Positions 54,124 to 63,944 of a stretch of 64,000 nt of DNA are shown in pieces. A program made the translations under genes and the position numbers. Source of the stretch: Ferrigenium straubiae (GTDB lineage Bacteria; Pseudomonadota; Gammaproteobacteria; Burkholderiales; Gallionellaceae); assembly GCA_019449655.1 (NCBI GenBank), contig JAHQXD010000002.1, forward strand, positions 414,276 to 478,275, read 5' to 3'. How positions within the stretch are numbered: the stretch's first letter is position 1; each line of letters opens with the position of its first letter. The notes beneath the pieces are model-generated. The model was given only the letters and a program-made list of their open reading frames with translations, made no database searches and was not told the DNA's origin.

Positions 54124-55835
54124 GATTCGGATTTTACGAACTCCGCCGCACTTTGCAAGGAGACGGCCTGCGCCTGCGCATCGCGCCGCCCCTGGTATTC
54201 GACATTGCCCTCCTTGAGGCCGCGGTCGCCGATGACAATGCGGTGCGGGATGCCGATCAGCTCCATGTCGGCGAACATCACGCCGGGGCGTTCGTCACGG
54301 TCGTCCAGCAGCACTTCGATACCCGCATCGACAAGCTTGGCGTAAAGCTGCTCCGCCGCTTCGCGCACCGCCGCGCTTTTGCCCATGCCGATCGGCACGA
54401 TGGCGACCTGGAACGGCGCCATTGCGGCCGGCAGGATGATGCCGCGCTCGTCGTAGTTCTGCTCGATCGCGGCGGCGACGATGCGCGACACGCCGATGCC
54501 GTAGCAGCCCATCTCCATGATCTGCGCCTTGCCCTGCGCGTCGAGGAAGGTGGCGTTGAGCGCTTCGGCGTATTTCCTGCGCAACTGGAAGATGTGCCCG
54601 ACCTCGATGCCGCGGCAGATTTCCAGCGCGCCCCTGCCGTCCGGCGATAGGTCACCCGCGACGACGTTGCGCAGGTCGTGCACGTTCGCTTCGTCAAGCG
54701 CCACGTCACGCCCGAAATTCACGCCGGTGTAATGGAAGCCGTCGTCGTTCGCGCCGCAAATGAAATCACTCAATGCGGCAGCAGAGCGGTCGACCAGCAG
54801 GCGCACTCCGGTATTCACCGGCCCGATGTAACCGGCGCGGCAATTCATGTTGCGGTGAATTTCGTCGTCGCTGGCGAAGCGGAACTCGCCCAGCACCTTG
54901 CCGGCCTTGATCTCGTTGAGCTGGTGGTCGCCGCGCAGCAGCAGCAGTACGAATTCGTCCTCGTACGTCACCACCGCAATGGCCTTCAGTACCTTCTCTG
55001 CGGAAGTGTCGAAGAAGGCGGCGACTTCCCCGATGGTCTTCTGTCCGGGCGTGATGGCCTTCTGCATCTCCTGCGTTGCGGCGGCGCGCGGCTCGCCCGG
55101 CGCGACAGCTTCGGCCAGTTCCACGTTTGCCGCGTAATCCGAATCCGGGCAGAACGCGAGCGCGTCCTCGCCGGAATCCGCCAGCACGTGGAATTCGTGC
55201 GAGCCGCTGCCGCCGATCGCGCCGGTGTCCGCCGCGACCGCGCGGAACTGCAGGCCGAGGCGCGTGAAGATGCGGCTGTAGGTGTCGTGCATAACCTGGT
55301 AGGTCTGCTCCAGGCTCGCATAGTCGGCATGGAACGAATAGGCATCCTTCATCACAAATTCGCGCGCGCGCATCACACCGAAGCGCGGGCGCACTTCGTC
55401 GCGGAACTTGGTCTGGATCTGGTAGAAGTTGACCGGCAACTGTCGGTAGCTGCGGATCTCGCGGCGCGCGATGTCGGTGATAACTTCCTCGTGGGTCGGG
55501 CCGAAACAGAACTCGTTGTCGTGCCGGTCCCTGATTTTCAGCATCTGCGGGCCGAACACCGCCCAGCGCCCGGTTTCCTGCCACAGTTCGGCGGGCTGCA
55601 CGGCAGGCATCAGCAGTTCGATGCCGCCGCTCTTGTCCATTTCCTTGCGCACGACGTTCTCCACCTTGCGCAGCACGCGCAGGCCGAGCGGCATCCAGGT
55701 GTACAGGCCGCTCGCGAGCTTGCGGATGTAGCCCGCGCGCAGCATCAGCCGGTGGCTGGGCAACTCCGCCTCGGATGGGGCTTCTTTCAGGGTGGAGATG
55801 AAAAATTGTGAGACGCGCATGGTGAATGGTAGCAA
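54114..55835 (-). CDS. proS: Prolyl-tRNA synthetase
   Basis: A 573-residue class II synthetase of the bacterial type. Motif 2 ([21 protein letters not shown]), the YbaK-like editing insertion in the middle, and motif 3 ([14 protein letters not shown]) are present, followed by the anticodon domain. It charges tRNA-Pro and clears Ala-tRNA-Pro. The transglycosylase gene overlaps its end. Confidence 0.97.
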   Translation of the reverse strand: MLPFTMRVSQFFISTLKEAPSEAELPSHRLMLRAGYIRKLASGLYTWMPLGLRVLRKVENVVRKEMDKSGGIELLMPAVQPAELWQETGRWAVFGPQMLKIRDRHDNEFCFGPTHEEVITDIARREIRSYRQLPVNFYQIQTKFRDEVRPRFGVMRAREFVMKDAYSFHADYASLEQTYQVMHDTYSRIFTRLGLQFRAVAADTGAIGGSGSHEFHVLADSGEDALAFCPDSDYAANVELAEAVAPGEPRAAATQEMQKAITPGQKTIGEVAAFFDTSAEKVLKAIAVVTYEDEFVLLLLRGDHQLNEIKAGKVLGEFRFASDDEIHRNMNCRAGYIGPVNTGVRLLVDRSAAALSDFICGANDDGFHYTGVNFGRDVALDEANVHDLRNVVAGDLSPDGRGALEICRGIEVGHIFQLRRKYAEALNATFLDAQGKAQIMEMGCYGIGVSRIVAAAIEQNYDERGIILPAAMAPFQVAIVPIGMGKSAAVREAAEQLYAKLVDAGIEVLLDDRDERPGVMFADMELIGIPHRIVIGDRGLKEGNVEYQGRRDAQAQAVSLQSAAEFVKSESCK

Positions 55836-55893
55836 AGTGTAAATGAGGGCGCGATTTTACAGGGATTGACTGCGGTGCGCATTCTCGCCAAAT

Positions 55894-55922
55894 ACACAGG
55901 CCTCGCGTCGCGGGGCCTGTGT
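55894..55922 (-). terminator. Hairpin after the FecR-domain gene
   Basis: ACACAGGCC (55894-55902) pairs with GGCCTGTGT (55914-55922); inner G+C can pair further. It lies 16 bp after the minus-strand stop codon. The T tail is poor, so it may be a terminator or only a 3' end stabiliser. Confidence 0.55.
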
Positions 55923-55937
55923 TAGCTGCCAAGGATG

Positions 55938-58586
55938 TCAGCGATGGAAGGCGGCTACGCCGTTGACGATGACGGTATCCTTTTGCATGCCATATGCCAC
56001 TCCGGCACCTATGCCGCCGGCACCGACGAATACTCCGCCCAGATGGCCCGATAATACTGCCCCGGGGCAGGTTGCCGGGCAGGTTACCGTCAGCGAGCCC
56101 AGGTTTGCCCCGCCGTTGGGCGCATTTGCCGTGCCTGCGTTGAAGAAACTCTTCTGCTCGATGGGGATGTTTGCTCCGCTGGCCACCAGATTGCCCGCGT
56201 TGGGGGTAGTCACGTCCAGGCTGACAGCCACGGTCTGCGCGGTGAAATTGGCGGTCAGGCTGGCGCTGTTCAGCGTTCCCACGCCGCCCAGCGAGTCAGT
56301 GGGCGCGGTGCCTCCCGCCAGCACGTAGTTGAAAGTGCCGGACACTGGCAAATCGACCGGGCCGGTCATTGTCGGGCCGGTGATCCAGTGCGAGTTGACG
56401 TTGGTGGGGTTGGCCGTCGTGTTGGTAGCCAAGTCGGTGATCGCCAGGTTGCCTCCCTGCCAGCGTCCCCAGCTGATGCCGGAGACGGGGTCGGTGCCCA
56501 GGCCGACGGGGGTGGCGGTCCCAATGTTGATGGTGTTGGCGCTGCCGTTCGAGAAAGGTTTGTCGGCGTTGAACTGAATGGCATTGCCGGCCACGTCAAA
56601 CTGCACGCTGGCGGCATTGTTGTATCCCCCTCTCTCCGTCGGGACTGTCATACCGGCATTGGTCTGGCCTGCCGGGATCGTGTCGATGGTGGACAGGGCG
56701 GCAATCCGGTAGGGCGTCGCGGTATTCTGCGCTGTGCTGGTGAAGGCTGCGACGCCCGACACTTGGGCCGCAGCGCCTACCGAGCCGCTCAAGACATACG
56801 ACATTATGGCGCCGTCCAGGCCGTTGCCGGTTAGTTGCCCGATGACATCACCTCCCGTTGCACCGGTTACCGTCAGCGGCGCCCAGCCAGTCATCGCTGC
56901 GAAGTTTGTCGAGGCCCTGAACCCGGTCTTGGCACCGTTCCAGTACATCATCTGCAAGGGGGCGCCGCTCGCGCTGGCGGTCCACGGTGTGCCGCCCACG
57001 CTCAATGCCAGGTTGAACGTCACCAGCTGCTGGGTGAAATTCACCGAGAGGGAGGCAGAGCTCAGGGATACTGCCGGGGGGGTGGTGACCGTGGTGATTG
57101 TTGGGGCGGTGCCGCCGGCCAAGGTATAGGTTGCCGTGCCAAGCAGCACTTCCGGCAAATAGACCGGATTGACCGCCGGGCCGCCGGCCCAGTGCGAATA
57201 GACCGGTGTGTTGGATGGAGATGGCCAAGCGCAGCAATTGGTATTTCCCACTGCTGTCCATTGTGCGGAGGTGCTGTCCCACCTCCCGAACTGGATGCCG
57301 TTGGCCAAGGTAGTGGTCGCCTGCCCGACCGTTGTTGTGCCGTTCAGGGCGTAGGTGACGTAACTGTTCACATCCTTTCCGGCATAACGGTCAATATAAG
57401 ATGGATTAGGCAGTGCATTGTTCAGGTCCGCCGGTTTCGCGATCAGGGTGCCCATCTGAACGAAGGGGCTCAGGTAACTCGAGCTATTTGTTACGAGCGC
57501 CATTGCCAAGTCGCTTTGCACATAAGGTGCGGTTGCAACCGGCACCGGTGCCGGAGCAGGAGTTACCCCAGGAGTAATTACCTGCCCCCCAGCGGTGGTA
57601 CCCGTGCCTGAGACAAGATTCAGTGTCGTTCCCCCTGCCGTAAGCGTGGTGGTGGTCTGGACTTGTAGTCCGGTTGGCGGCGCAATGATTTCAGCCGTCG
57701 TGGTGGCCGCTATCGTCGAAGTGGCGGCGGTGGGAGCTCCACCTGTGCTGGGGGCGGCTGCATCCACTACCGCAGTCTCGCGGACAGGAGCCTCTTCGCC
57801 GGCTGCGCCGCCTTCTGCTGCTTCAGCCTTGGCTTCCTCTTTCTTGCCTTCTTCCTTGCCGCTTTTGGCGGCTTTTTCTTCCTGCTTGGCTCCGGCCTTC
57901 TCTTCCTTTTCTTCTTTCTTCTCGACCTTGGCACCAGGTGCAGGCGCCTCACCAACCGTGAACACATTGGTGTTCACCGGCTGCAATTGCGGCATCTGGT
58001 TCATGCCACCCGCAAAGCCCATCTGGTTGGGCTGCACGAAGATCGTGCCCTTATCGGTGGTCATGCTCGTTTCGCCGACGTTCACCTTGTTGTAGGCTCC
58101 AGTCGGCGCCATCTGCGCCAGCGGGCTCCCCGGCGCAATGACAAAGGTCTCATGATCCGTTCCGCGGATGCCGATGGTTGCCGCCGGGGTGGTGATCCTG
58201 TAATTCTGCTTGTTGATGCGGCCGATCAGGCCGGTTACCGCGCGAAAGCCGCCCTTGAACAGGGAAAAGAAGCCCTTCTCGCTGCCGTCTTCCTTGCCGG
58301 CAAAGACGAACTGGTCGAATTTCAGCCTGGTGTCTTCGCGCACCGCGACGAAGCCGCCGTCCTGCATCTTGATCTGTGCAGAGGATTTCTGCGCGGAGGT
58401 CAGTGTGTCGCCTTCATTGATCGCATCGCCCTTTTGTGCCGGGCGCGACTGTCCTGCCGTGTTGGTGACCTGCACGTCGCCGTTGACGAACTGCACATGC
58501 CCGGCTACGGCAGCATAAACCGGGGATGCCGCTGTGAAACAAACAACGGATAGCCCCAGGCAAGCGAGTAGTTTGTTAATTTTCAT
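55938..58586 (-). CDS. FecR-domain protein with TbpB-like repeat region
   Basis: An 882-residue exported protein. Signal peptide at 1-25; FecR fold at about 28-205 (VQFVNGDVQVTNTAGQ; ITTPAATIGIRGTDHETFVI); a Lys/Glu/Ala linker at 215-275; then two related beta-rich units (about 385-630 and 640-882). The units share GIQFGRWD/GISWGRWQ, SHW-GGP/SHWITGP and TYTLAGGTAPT/NYVLAGGTAPT, which recall the barrel and handle layout of TbpB-type surface proteins. The next gene upstream encodes a Slam-like barrel that exports such proteins. It is probably surface-exposed or released. The ligand is unknown; FecR here lacks a membrane anchor and a sigma partner. Confidence 0.75.
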   Translation of the reverse strand: MKINKLLACLGLSVVCFTAASPVYAAVAGHVQFVNGDVQVTNTAGQSRPAQKGDAINEGDTLTSAQKSSAQIKMQDGGFVAVREDTRLKFDQFVFAGKEDGSEKGFFSLFKGGFRAVTGLIGRINKQNYRITTPAATIGIRGTDHETFVIAPGSPLAQMAPTGAYNKVNVGETSMTTDKGTIFVQPNQMGFAGGMNQMPQLQPVNTNVFTVGEAPAPGAKVEKKEEKEEKAGAKQEEKAAKSGKEEGKKEEAKAEAAEGGAAGEEAPVRETAVVDAAAPSTGGAPTAATSTIAATTTAEIIAPPTGLQVQTTTTLTAGGTTLNLVSGTGTTAGGQVITPGVTPAPAPVPVATAPYVQSDLAMALVTNSSSYLSPFVQMGTLIAKPADLNNALPNPSYIDRYAGKDVNSYVTYALNGTTTVGQATTTLANGIQFGRWDSTSAQWTAVGNTNCCAWPSPSNTPVYSHWAGGPAVNPVYLPEVLLGTATYTLAGGTAPTITTVTTPPAVSLSSASLSVNFTQQLVTFNLALSVGGTPWTASASGAPLQMMYWNGAKTGFRASTNFAAMTGWAPLTVTGATGGDVIGQLTGNGLDGAIMSYVLSGSVGAAAQVSGVAAFTSTAQNTATPYRIAALSTIDTIPAGQTNAGMTVPTERGGYNNAASVQFDVAGNAIQFNADKPFSNGSANTINIGTATPVGLGTDPVSGISWGRWQGGNLAITDLATNTTANPTNVNSHWITGPTMTGPVDLPVSGTFNYVLAGGTAPTDSLGGVGTLNSASLTANFTAQTVAVSLDVTTPNAGNLVASGANIPIEQKSFFNAGTANAPNGGANLGSLTVTCPATCPGAVLSGHLGGVFVGAGGIGAGVAYGMQKDTVIVNGVAAFHR

Positions 58587-58609
58587 GATGGCACCTCAAG
58601 CAAAGATGG

Positions 58610-60208
58610 TTACCTGAAATCACGGCGGATGGTCAGTGAAACGTCCGCGCGATCGAAGCTATACAAGGAAATGTTGGAATTTTTTCTGGAAAAAATAACT
58701 TGCGGCCTGACCGACCAGAGCTTGTCCAGCCGCCAGTTTGCCGCCACGGTCAGGTCATAAAGCTGTTCGCTGCGGTTGGCCATGATCAGGTTGTTCAGTT
58801 TGCCGTAGTGCGCAGATTGCCAGCCCAGGCTGGCAATTCCGTCCAGTTGTTCGTAAAAAGTGGCCTGTCCGCCAATTCGCAATCCCTCGAAGCGCTTCTT
58901 GCCGTCGGTGCGGCCGCCGTCGGGCAGGCCGGGGGAGATGACCGGTGCGACATCCAGTTCCTTGCCGGCATAAATGCTGCCAAACAGGGCCTGCTTGCCA
59001 TCCGCCATAATGTGCACCCACCCGGCGCCAACCACAGCCTGATTGGTGTCACCCTCGATGCGCGCATCCGTCGTCGGGGAGGTCGGCTGGACGCCGGCAG
59101 CACGGTTCTGTCCATATTGCGCAAATGCGCTCATCTGGTTGGCCGGGCTGAATACATGTTGCCATTCCGCGCTTAGGCCGACCGAATCGCGGCGCATGGA
59201 GTTGGCGGTGTAATACTGTCCGCCAGTCAGCGTCAGTTTGTAGGCATTCTGCTCCTCGGCGTAGATTGCTCCTAAGCGGGCATCGGTGCTGACCGTGTCA
59301 TAGGCGGTCTGGGTCATGTTGCCGTGCTGGCGCAGGTCGGCGCCGGCAAACACCCCCCAATTGCCGTTCAGGTTGTGGCTGATTTCGGCGCCAGCATTGA
59401 CGCCCTCGTAAGTGCCGCTCAGCTTGGCGGCCGGCGGCAGTTGATTGCCGGGGAAGAAGCCGATCCACGGCGAAGTCGGGGCGAACGTAAAGGTTTGGGT
59501 GCTGCTGTTGGCTATGTTGCTGTCATGCCCCACGGTGCCCTCGACATAGCCGCTGATGCGTGTCTGCTTGGCCTGTTCTGCGGCCACAATGGCATCCAGA
59601 TATTTCTGGATGGTGATGCGCGCCGCCTCAGGCGGGTTTTGTTTCAATACTTCCTGAAATTCGGTTTGGGCGCGCGGCAGATCGCCGAGCTGGTAATAGG
59701 CGCGCGCCATGTCCAGGCGCGCTCCGGCAAAATTCGGATCAACGGCCAATACCCGCTCGAAGGCGAGTGTCGCCTTGTCCGGCTTGCCGCTGTCCAGTGC
59801 GGCGATGCCGAGCAGGTAGTCGAAGCGCACCTCGCCGGAACGCTCGAACTCCAGAGGCTCCAGCAATGCGTAAGCATCGGCCGGCTTGCCGTTCTTCATC
59901 ATTTCTTCGGCATCCCTGATGGGTTTCTCGCGCGCTTCGATCTCTGCACGTTTGGCTTCTGCTTCGGCCTGCTTTCTGGCTTCTGCTTCGGCACGCTGAC
60001 GCGCTTCCTGTTCGGCTTTGGCGCGCGCTGCCGCTTCGCGCTGCGCCTGCAAGGCGCGTGCGCCCGGCTTTGCGGCTTTTTTGGCGGCAGGCTTGGCCTT
60101 TTTGGTTACGGCCTTCTTGGGAGCCCCTTGGGGTTCAGCCTGTGCAACAGTGCCCGCCGCCATCAAGGCTCCGAATACTCCGCAACACACCCATTGCACC
60201 AGCTTCAT
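58610..60208 (-). CDS. Slam-like outer-membrane protein (TPR + beta-barrel)
   Basis: A 532-residue protein. A signal peptide ends VAQA; a Lys/Ala/Glu-rich linker follows (30-100). TPR-like helices span about 100-205 (FAGARLDMARAYYQLGDLPR, then FQEVLKQNPPEAARITIQKYL), and the C-terminal ~315 residues form a beta-barrel ending in RRDFR. GHDSNIANSS after the TPR part matches the start of the DUF560 barrel of surface lipoprotein assembly modulators (Slam, type XI secretion). The FecR/TbpB-like gene lies 23 bp downstream and is its likely substrate. It has a good promoter and ribosome binding site (GGGAGG). Confidence 0.75.
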   Translation of the reverse strand: MKLVQWVCCGVFGALMAAGTVAQAEPQGAPKKAVTKKAKPAAKKAAKPGARALQAQREAAARAKAEQEARQRAEAEARKQAEAEAKRAEIEAREKPIRDAEEMMKNGKPADAYALLEPLEFERSGEVRFDYLLGIAALDSGKPDKATLAFERVLAVDPNFAGARLDMARAYYQLGDLPRAQTEFQEVLKQNPPEAARITIQKYLDAIVAAEQAKQTRISGYVEGTVGHDSNIANSSTQTFTFAPTSPWIGFFPGNQLPPAAKLSGTYEGVNAGAEISHNLNGNWGVFAGADLRQHGNMTQTAYDTVSTDARLGAIYAEEQNAYKLTLTGGQYYTANSMRRDSVGLSAEWQHVFSPANQMSAFAQYGQNRAAGVQPTSPTTDARIEGDTNQAVVGAGWVHIMADGKQALFGSIYAGKELDVAPVISPGLPDGGRTDGKKRFEGLRIGGQATFYEQLDGIASLGWQSAHYGKLNNLIMANRSEQLYDLTVAANWRLDKLWSVRPQVIFSRKNSNISLYSFDRADVSLTIRRDFR

Positions 60209-60240
60209 GTTTGCTGCCTCCCTTATTGATTACTAGTCGC

Positions 60241-60269
60241 AGTATCTACTCCTCGTGCGGCATGGTCAA
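60241..60269 (-). promoter_or_regulatory. Promoter of the Slam-FecR operon
   Basis: On the minus strand TTGACC (60269-60264), a 17-bp spacer and GATACT (60246-60241) resemble a sigma-70 promoter, 33 bp before the Slam-like ATG. It lies in the gap after radC, so the pair need not depend on radC transcription. Confidence 0.45.
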
Positions 60270-60287
60270 TACGCCAAAAGGCCTAGT

Positions 60288-60962
60288 CTAGATGAACCCC
60301 TTTTCCGCAAACGACAGGGTTTGCCCGCCTGCCACCACGAAGTGATCCAGCACGCGCACGTCAACCAAACCGAGGGATTGTTTCAACGCGGTCGTCAGGA
60401 GCTGGTCGGCCTGGCTCGGCTCGGCGACGCCGGAAGGATGGTTGTGCGCGAGGATCACGGCGGCGGCATTGTGCGCCAGCGCACGCTTGACCACCTCGCG
60501 CGGATAGACGCTGGTCTGGCTGAGTGTGCCGTGGAACAGCTCCTCCGAAGCGATCACGCGATGCTGGGTGTCGAGGAACAGCGCCAGAAAGACTTCCTGC
60601 TGCCGGCCGCCGAGCAGCAGCCGCAGGTAGTCGCGTACCGCGCGCGGCGAGCAGAGCGCATCGCCGCACTGCATTTCCTCCTGCAGCGCGCGCCGTGACA
60701 TTTCCAGCACGGCCTGCAGTTGCGCGAATTTCGCCTGCCCCATGCCGTGCGTTTCGCAAAATTCCTTTTCGCAGGCGGCGAACAGTTTGGTGAGGCTGCC
60801 GAAGCGGGTGAGCAGCTCGCGTGCCAGATCCACCGCGCTCTTGCCGGTCACGCCGGTGCGCAGGAAGATCGCGAGCAATTCGGCATCGGATAATGATGAA
60901 GCGCCGCGCTGAAGCAACTTCTCGCGCGGACGTTCGCCCTCTGGCCAGTCGGTGATTGCCAT
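60288..60962 (-). CDS. radC: RadC-family JAB domain protein
   Basis: A 224-residue protein. The N-terminal helix-hairpin-helix part ([20 protein letters not shown]) is followed by a JAB/MPN domain with the metal motif [15 protein letters not shown]. RadC proteins were once linked to DNA repair; their true role is unsettled. ATG 60962 with GAGG upstream was chosen over GTG 60968. It is divergent from coaBC, as in many proteobacteria. Confidence 0.93.
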   Translation of the reverse strand: MAITDWPEGERPREKLLQRGASSLSDAELLAIFLRTGVTGKSAVDLARELLTRFGSLTKLFAACEKEFCETHGMGQAKFAQLQAVLEMSRRALQEEMQCGDALCSPRAVRDYLRLLLGGRQQEVFLALFLDTQHRVIASEELFHGTLSQTSVYPREVVKRALAHNAAAVILAHNHPSGVAEPSQADQLLTTALKQSLGLVDVRVLDHFVVAGGQTLSFAEKGFI

Positions 60963-61009
60963 GACCACCTCGCTTTCTTGCCAAACTTTCTTGTAAGATG
61001 CGCGGCATT

Positions 61010-62206
61010 ATGAAACAAGAACCCGCAAAACGCATCCTGCTCGGCATTACCGGCGGTATTGCGGCCTACAAGGCCGCGGAACTGTTGCGTCTGCTGATGA
61101 AGCAGGGGATGGAGGTGCAGATCGCGATGACCGAGGCAGCGTGCCGCTTCATTACACCCACAACCATGCAGGGACTGTCCGGCAGGCCGGTACTTACCAG
61201 CCAGTGGGACATGGGTGCTTCGAACGGCATGGCGCATATCAGCCCTAGCCGCAACGCCGATGCGATCGTAATCGCTCCCGCAACGGCGGATTTCATCGCC
61301 AAGCTGGCGCATGGCCTGGCGGACGATTTGCTTTCCACGCTGTGCGTGGCGCGCAACTGCCCGCTGCTGGTCGCTCCGGCGATGAACCGTGAGATGTGGC
61401 AGAACGCCGCGACGCAGCGCAACATTGCGCAGTTGCTCGCCGACGGCGTGCGCGTGCTCGGTCCCGACTGCGGGATGCAGGCCTGCGGCGAAGAGGGCAT
61501 GGGGCGCATGCTTGAGGTAGAGCATCTGGCGCAGGACATCGTGGCATTTTTCCAGCCCAAGCTGCTGCTCGGCAAAAAAATCCTGATCACCGCCGGGCCG
61601 ACCTACGAGGCGATCGACGCGGTGCGCGGCATCACCAACCGCAGTTCCGGCAAGATGGGCTATGCCGTCGCGCAGGCCGCGCTGGAGCAGGGCGCGGAAG
61701 TGGTGCTGGTGTCCGGCCCGGTCGCGCTTGCCAGGCCGCAGGGCGCGAACTGCATCGATGTGGTGAGTGCCGCGCAGATGTTCGAGGCTGTGCAACAACG
61801 CGCCGGCGATTGCGATATTTTCATCGGTGTGGCGGCGGTCGCGGATTATCGCGTCGCGCAACCGAGCGAGCAGAAGATCAAGAAAAGCGTGGCACCGCTC
61901 ACGCTGGAACTGGTGCTCAATCCGGACATTTTGGCGTATGTCGCCGGACTGCCGAACCCGCCGTTCTGCGTGGGTTTTGCCGCCGAGAGCGAGAATCTCG
62001 CGCAGTATGCCGAGCAAAAACGCTGCGTGAAGAATCTGCCGCTGCTGGTGGGTAATTTCGCGCAACAGGCCATCGGCAGCGACGAAAACGAACTGGTGCT
62101 GTTCGATGACAGCGGCAGCCATGTCTTGCCGCGCGCAGGCAAGCTGACGCAGGCCAGGCTATTGATGCAACACATTGCGCAACGCTATGAAGGAGCAAGC
62201 AAATGA
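61010..62206 (+). CDS. coaBC: Bifunctional phosphopantothenoylcysteine decarboxylase/synthetase
   Basis: A 398-residue coenzyme A enzyme. The N-terminal flavin decarboxylase (CoaC) has [16 protein letters not shown], the catalytic His in MAHIS, and APAMNREMW. The C-terminal synthetase (CoaB) has [19 protein letters not shown] and KIKKS. ATG 60998 is an alternative start. Its stop overlaps the dut start (ATGA). Confidence 0.95.
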   Translation: MKQEPAKRILLGITGGIAAYKAAELLRLLMKQGMEVQIAMTEAACRFITPTTMQGLSGRPVLTSQWDMGASNGMAHISPSRNADAIVIAPATADFIAKLAHGLADDLLSTLCVARNCPLLVAPAMNREMWQNAATQRNIAQLLADGVRVLGPDCGMQACGEEGMGRMLEVEHLAQDIVAFFQPKLLLGKKILITAGPTYEAIDAVRGITNRSSGKMGYAVAQAALEQGAEVVLVSGPVALARPQGANCIDVVSAAQMFEAVQQRAGDCDIFIGVAAVADYRVAQPSEQKIKKSVAPLTLELVLNPDILAYVAGLPNPPFCVGFAAESENLAQYAEQKRCVKNLPLLVGNFAQQAIGSDENELVLFDDSGSHVLPRAGKLTQARLLMQHIAQRYEGASK

Positions 62207-62658
62207 AGCACATCCCGGTGGATGTAAAGATCCTCGATTCCCGTCTGCATGAAAGCATGCCGGGCTACGCCACCTCCGGTTCGGCGGGGATCGACCTGCG
62301 TGCGTGCATCGACCGGGATATGGTGATCCAGCCCAAGCAGTGCGAGCTGATTCCCAGCGGCATCGCCATCCACCTTCGCGATCCAGGCTATGCCGCGATG
62401 ATCCTGCCGCGCTCCGGCCTGGGGCACAAGCACGGTGTCGTGCTCGGCAACCTGGTCGGCCTCATCGATTCCGACTATCAGGGGCAGATTTTTGTCTCGC
62501 TGTGGAACCGCAGCCAGACACCCTTTACCTTGGTGCCGATGGAGCGCATGGCGCAACTGGTGATTGTGCCGGTCATGCAGGCAAAGTTTAATATCGTGGA
62601 GGAGTTTTCGTTGAGCGAACGCGGCAGCGGCGGCTTCGGCAGCACCGGCAAGCATTGA
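62203..62658 (+). CDS. dut: dUTP diphosphatase
   Basis: A 151-residue trimeric dUTPase, converting dUTP to dUMP. Motifs in order: [40 protein letters not shown] and the C-terminal [10 protein letters not shown] arm. The reading frame ends in GKH and its TGA is the first three bases of the IS3-type element inserted here. The protein seems complete, but its native stop and 3' end have been replaced. Confidence 0.95.
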   Translation: MKHIPVDVKILDSRLHESMPGYATSGSAGIDLRACIDRDMVIQPKQCELIPSGIAIHLRDPGYAAMILPRSGLGHKHGVVLGNLVGLIDSDYQGQIFVSLWNRSQTPFTLVPMERMAQLVIVPVMQAKFNIVEEFSLSERGSGGFGSTGKH

Positions 62659-62664
62659 CCCGTC

Positions 62665-63540
62665 CTAAAATAGGTTGACACCTGTGATGACGGATTGGCC
62701 GGCTTGATTGCTGGCCAACATAGACGCCCGATGAACCTCATCGGGCGTTTTCAATTGTAGCGAGAGATGGGGGTGCTCGGTGTTGTAAATCGCAATGGAT
62801 TGACTGACCATGCGCCGGGCCTGAGCCAGATCAGACGGCTTCTGGAGCAGGAACTCCTGCTTGAGAATGCCGTTGACCCGTTCCGCCAAGGCATTCTGGT
62901 AGCAGTCGTAGCCGTCCGTCATTGAGCAGATCAGCCCGTGTTTATGATGAATGGCCTGGTACTCGTCGGCACAGTACTGGATTCCCCTGTCCGAATGATG
63001 GATCACCGGTTGGCTTCTACAACGCCCTTTCAGCGCCATCTTCAAGGCCTGGCTGACTTGGGCCGTGTGCAGGCTGTCATGGACGTGGTAACCCACGATC
63101 TTGCGTGAGTAGGCATCGGTGATCAGGCTCAGGTAGACACAGCGTTCGCGGGTGGGCAGATAGGTGATGTCCGCAACCCAGACCTGCTCGCTCGCTTCGG
63201 CACGAACCTGCTCCGGACCGGCTTTGAGCAAGTTGGGATGGCGCCGGAAACGATGGTGGCTGTGCGTCGTCTTGTGGTATGCCCGTCGCGGGAGCAGCAA
63301 CAGGCGCGCACCGCGCAAAAGATTGAACAGCGCATCCCGGCCAATGCCAAGGCCGTGGGCGTCAAGCTCGGGGCCTATCAGGTGGTGCAGCTTGCGCGTC
63401 CCCAGCCGGGGCTGGCGCAGGCGTTTTGCCCTGACCAGTTCCAGCACCGTTTCGTGCTTCGCTTCTTCCTGCGCCCGGCGATGTTGCCACTGGTAATGTG
63501 CCTGCCGGCTGATCCCCATGTAGCGGCAAACCCTCGACAC
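62665..63540 (-). CDS. IS3-family transposase OrfB (DDE integrase domain)
   Basis: A 291-residue reading frame with the rve catalytic core: Asp in VWVADITYLPT, Asp in HHSDRGIQYCADEY and Glu in NALAERVNGILKQEF. The N-terminal part (SRVCRYMGISRQAHYQW) is the HTH_21-like segment. It has its own GTG start, but expression is more likely as an OrfAB fusion made by -1 frameshifting at 63585-63591. Its stop lies in the left terminal repeat. Confidence 0.92.
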   Translation of the reverse strand: MSRVCRYMGISRQAHYQWQHRRAQEEAKHETVLELVRAKRLRQPRLGTRKLHHLIGPELDAHGLGIGRDALFNLLRGARLLLLPRRAYHKTTHSHHRFRRHPNLLKAGPEQVRAEASEQVWVADITYLPTRERCVYLSLITDAYSRKIVGYHVHDSLHTAQVSQALKMALKGRCRSQPVIHHSDRGIQYCADEYQAIHHKHGLICSMTDGYDCYQNALAERVNGILKQEFLLQKPSDLAQARRMVSQSIAIYNTEHPHLSLQLKTPDEVHRASMLASNQAGQSVITGVNLF

Positions 63541-63542
63541 GT

Positions 63543-63944
63543 TCAGTCCTTCAACGGACTTTTGCGCGAGGACTTGCCCACAGGCTTTTTTACGACGCGG
63601 ACTCCATAGTCTTGCTTCAGAACATCGATCACCGCTTCGAAGAATTGGGCTTTCTCCCGCGCCTCCTTGAGCTGGACTTCCAACTCCTTGATCCGCTGTT
63701 CCGGCGTCAGCCCTTGGCTGCCGGCTATTTGGGCTTGGTTACTCATACGACCGTATGATGCCATCGCTCCCCAGTTCTGGCGACCGTGCTTGCGCAACCA
63801 GACCATGACGGTCGATCTCCCCTGAATCCCGTAACGGTCCTGCGCCTGTTTGTAGGTCAGTTCGCCTTTTTCCACTTGCTCGACTACTGCCAGTTTAAAA
63901 GCCAGCGTGTAATCTCGCTGCGTTCTCTTAACTCCTGCTCCCAT
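63543..63944 (-). CDS. IS3-family transposase OrfA (HTH + leucine zipper)
   Basis: A 133-residue protein. The helix-turn-helix is in YKQAQDRYGIQGRSTVMVWL and a leucine-zipper-like helix in RIKELEVQLKEAREKAQFFE. It binds the element's ends and, with OrfB, forms the transposase. GGGGAAG precedes ATG 63944. The slippery A AAA AAG motif near its end permits fusion to OrfB. Confidence 0.9.
   Translation of the reverse strand: MGAGVKRTQRDYTLAFKLAVVEQVEKGELTYKQAQDRYGIQGRSTVMVWLRKHGRQNWGAMASYGRMSNQAQIAGSQGLTPEQRIKELEVQLKEAREKAQFFEAVIDVLKQDYGVRVVKKPVGKSSRKSPLKD
63585..63591 (-). other. Programmed -1 frameshift site
   Basis: On the minus strand the heptamer A AAA AAG occupies the orfA codons GTA AAA AAG. 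A -1 slip there gives KKACGQVLAQ... leading straight into the OrfB sequence NVSRVCRYMG, the standard IS3 OrfAB junction. No stop interrupts the fused frame. Confidence 0.85.
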
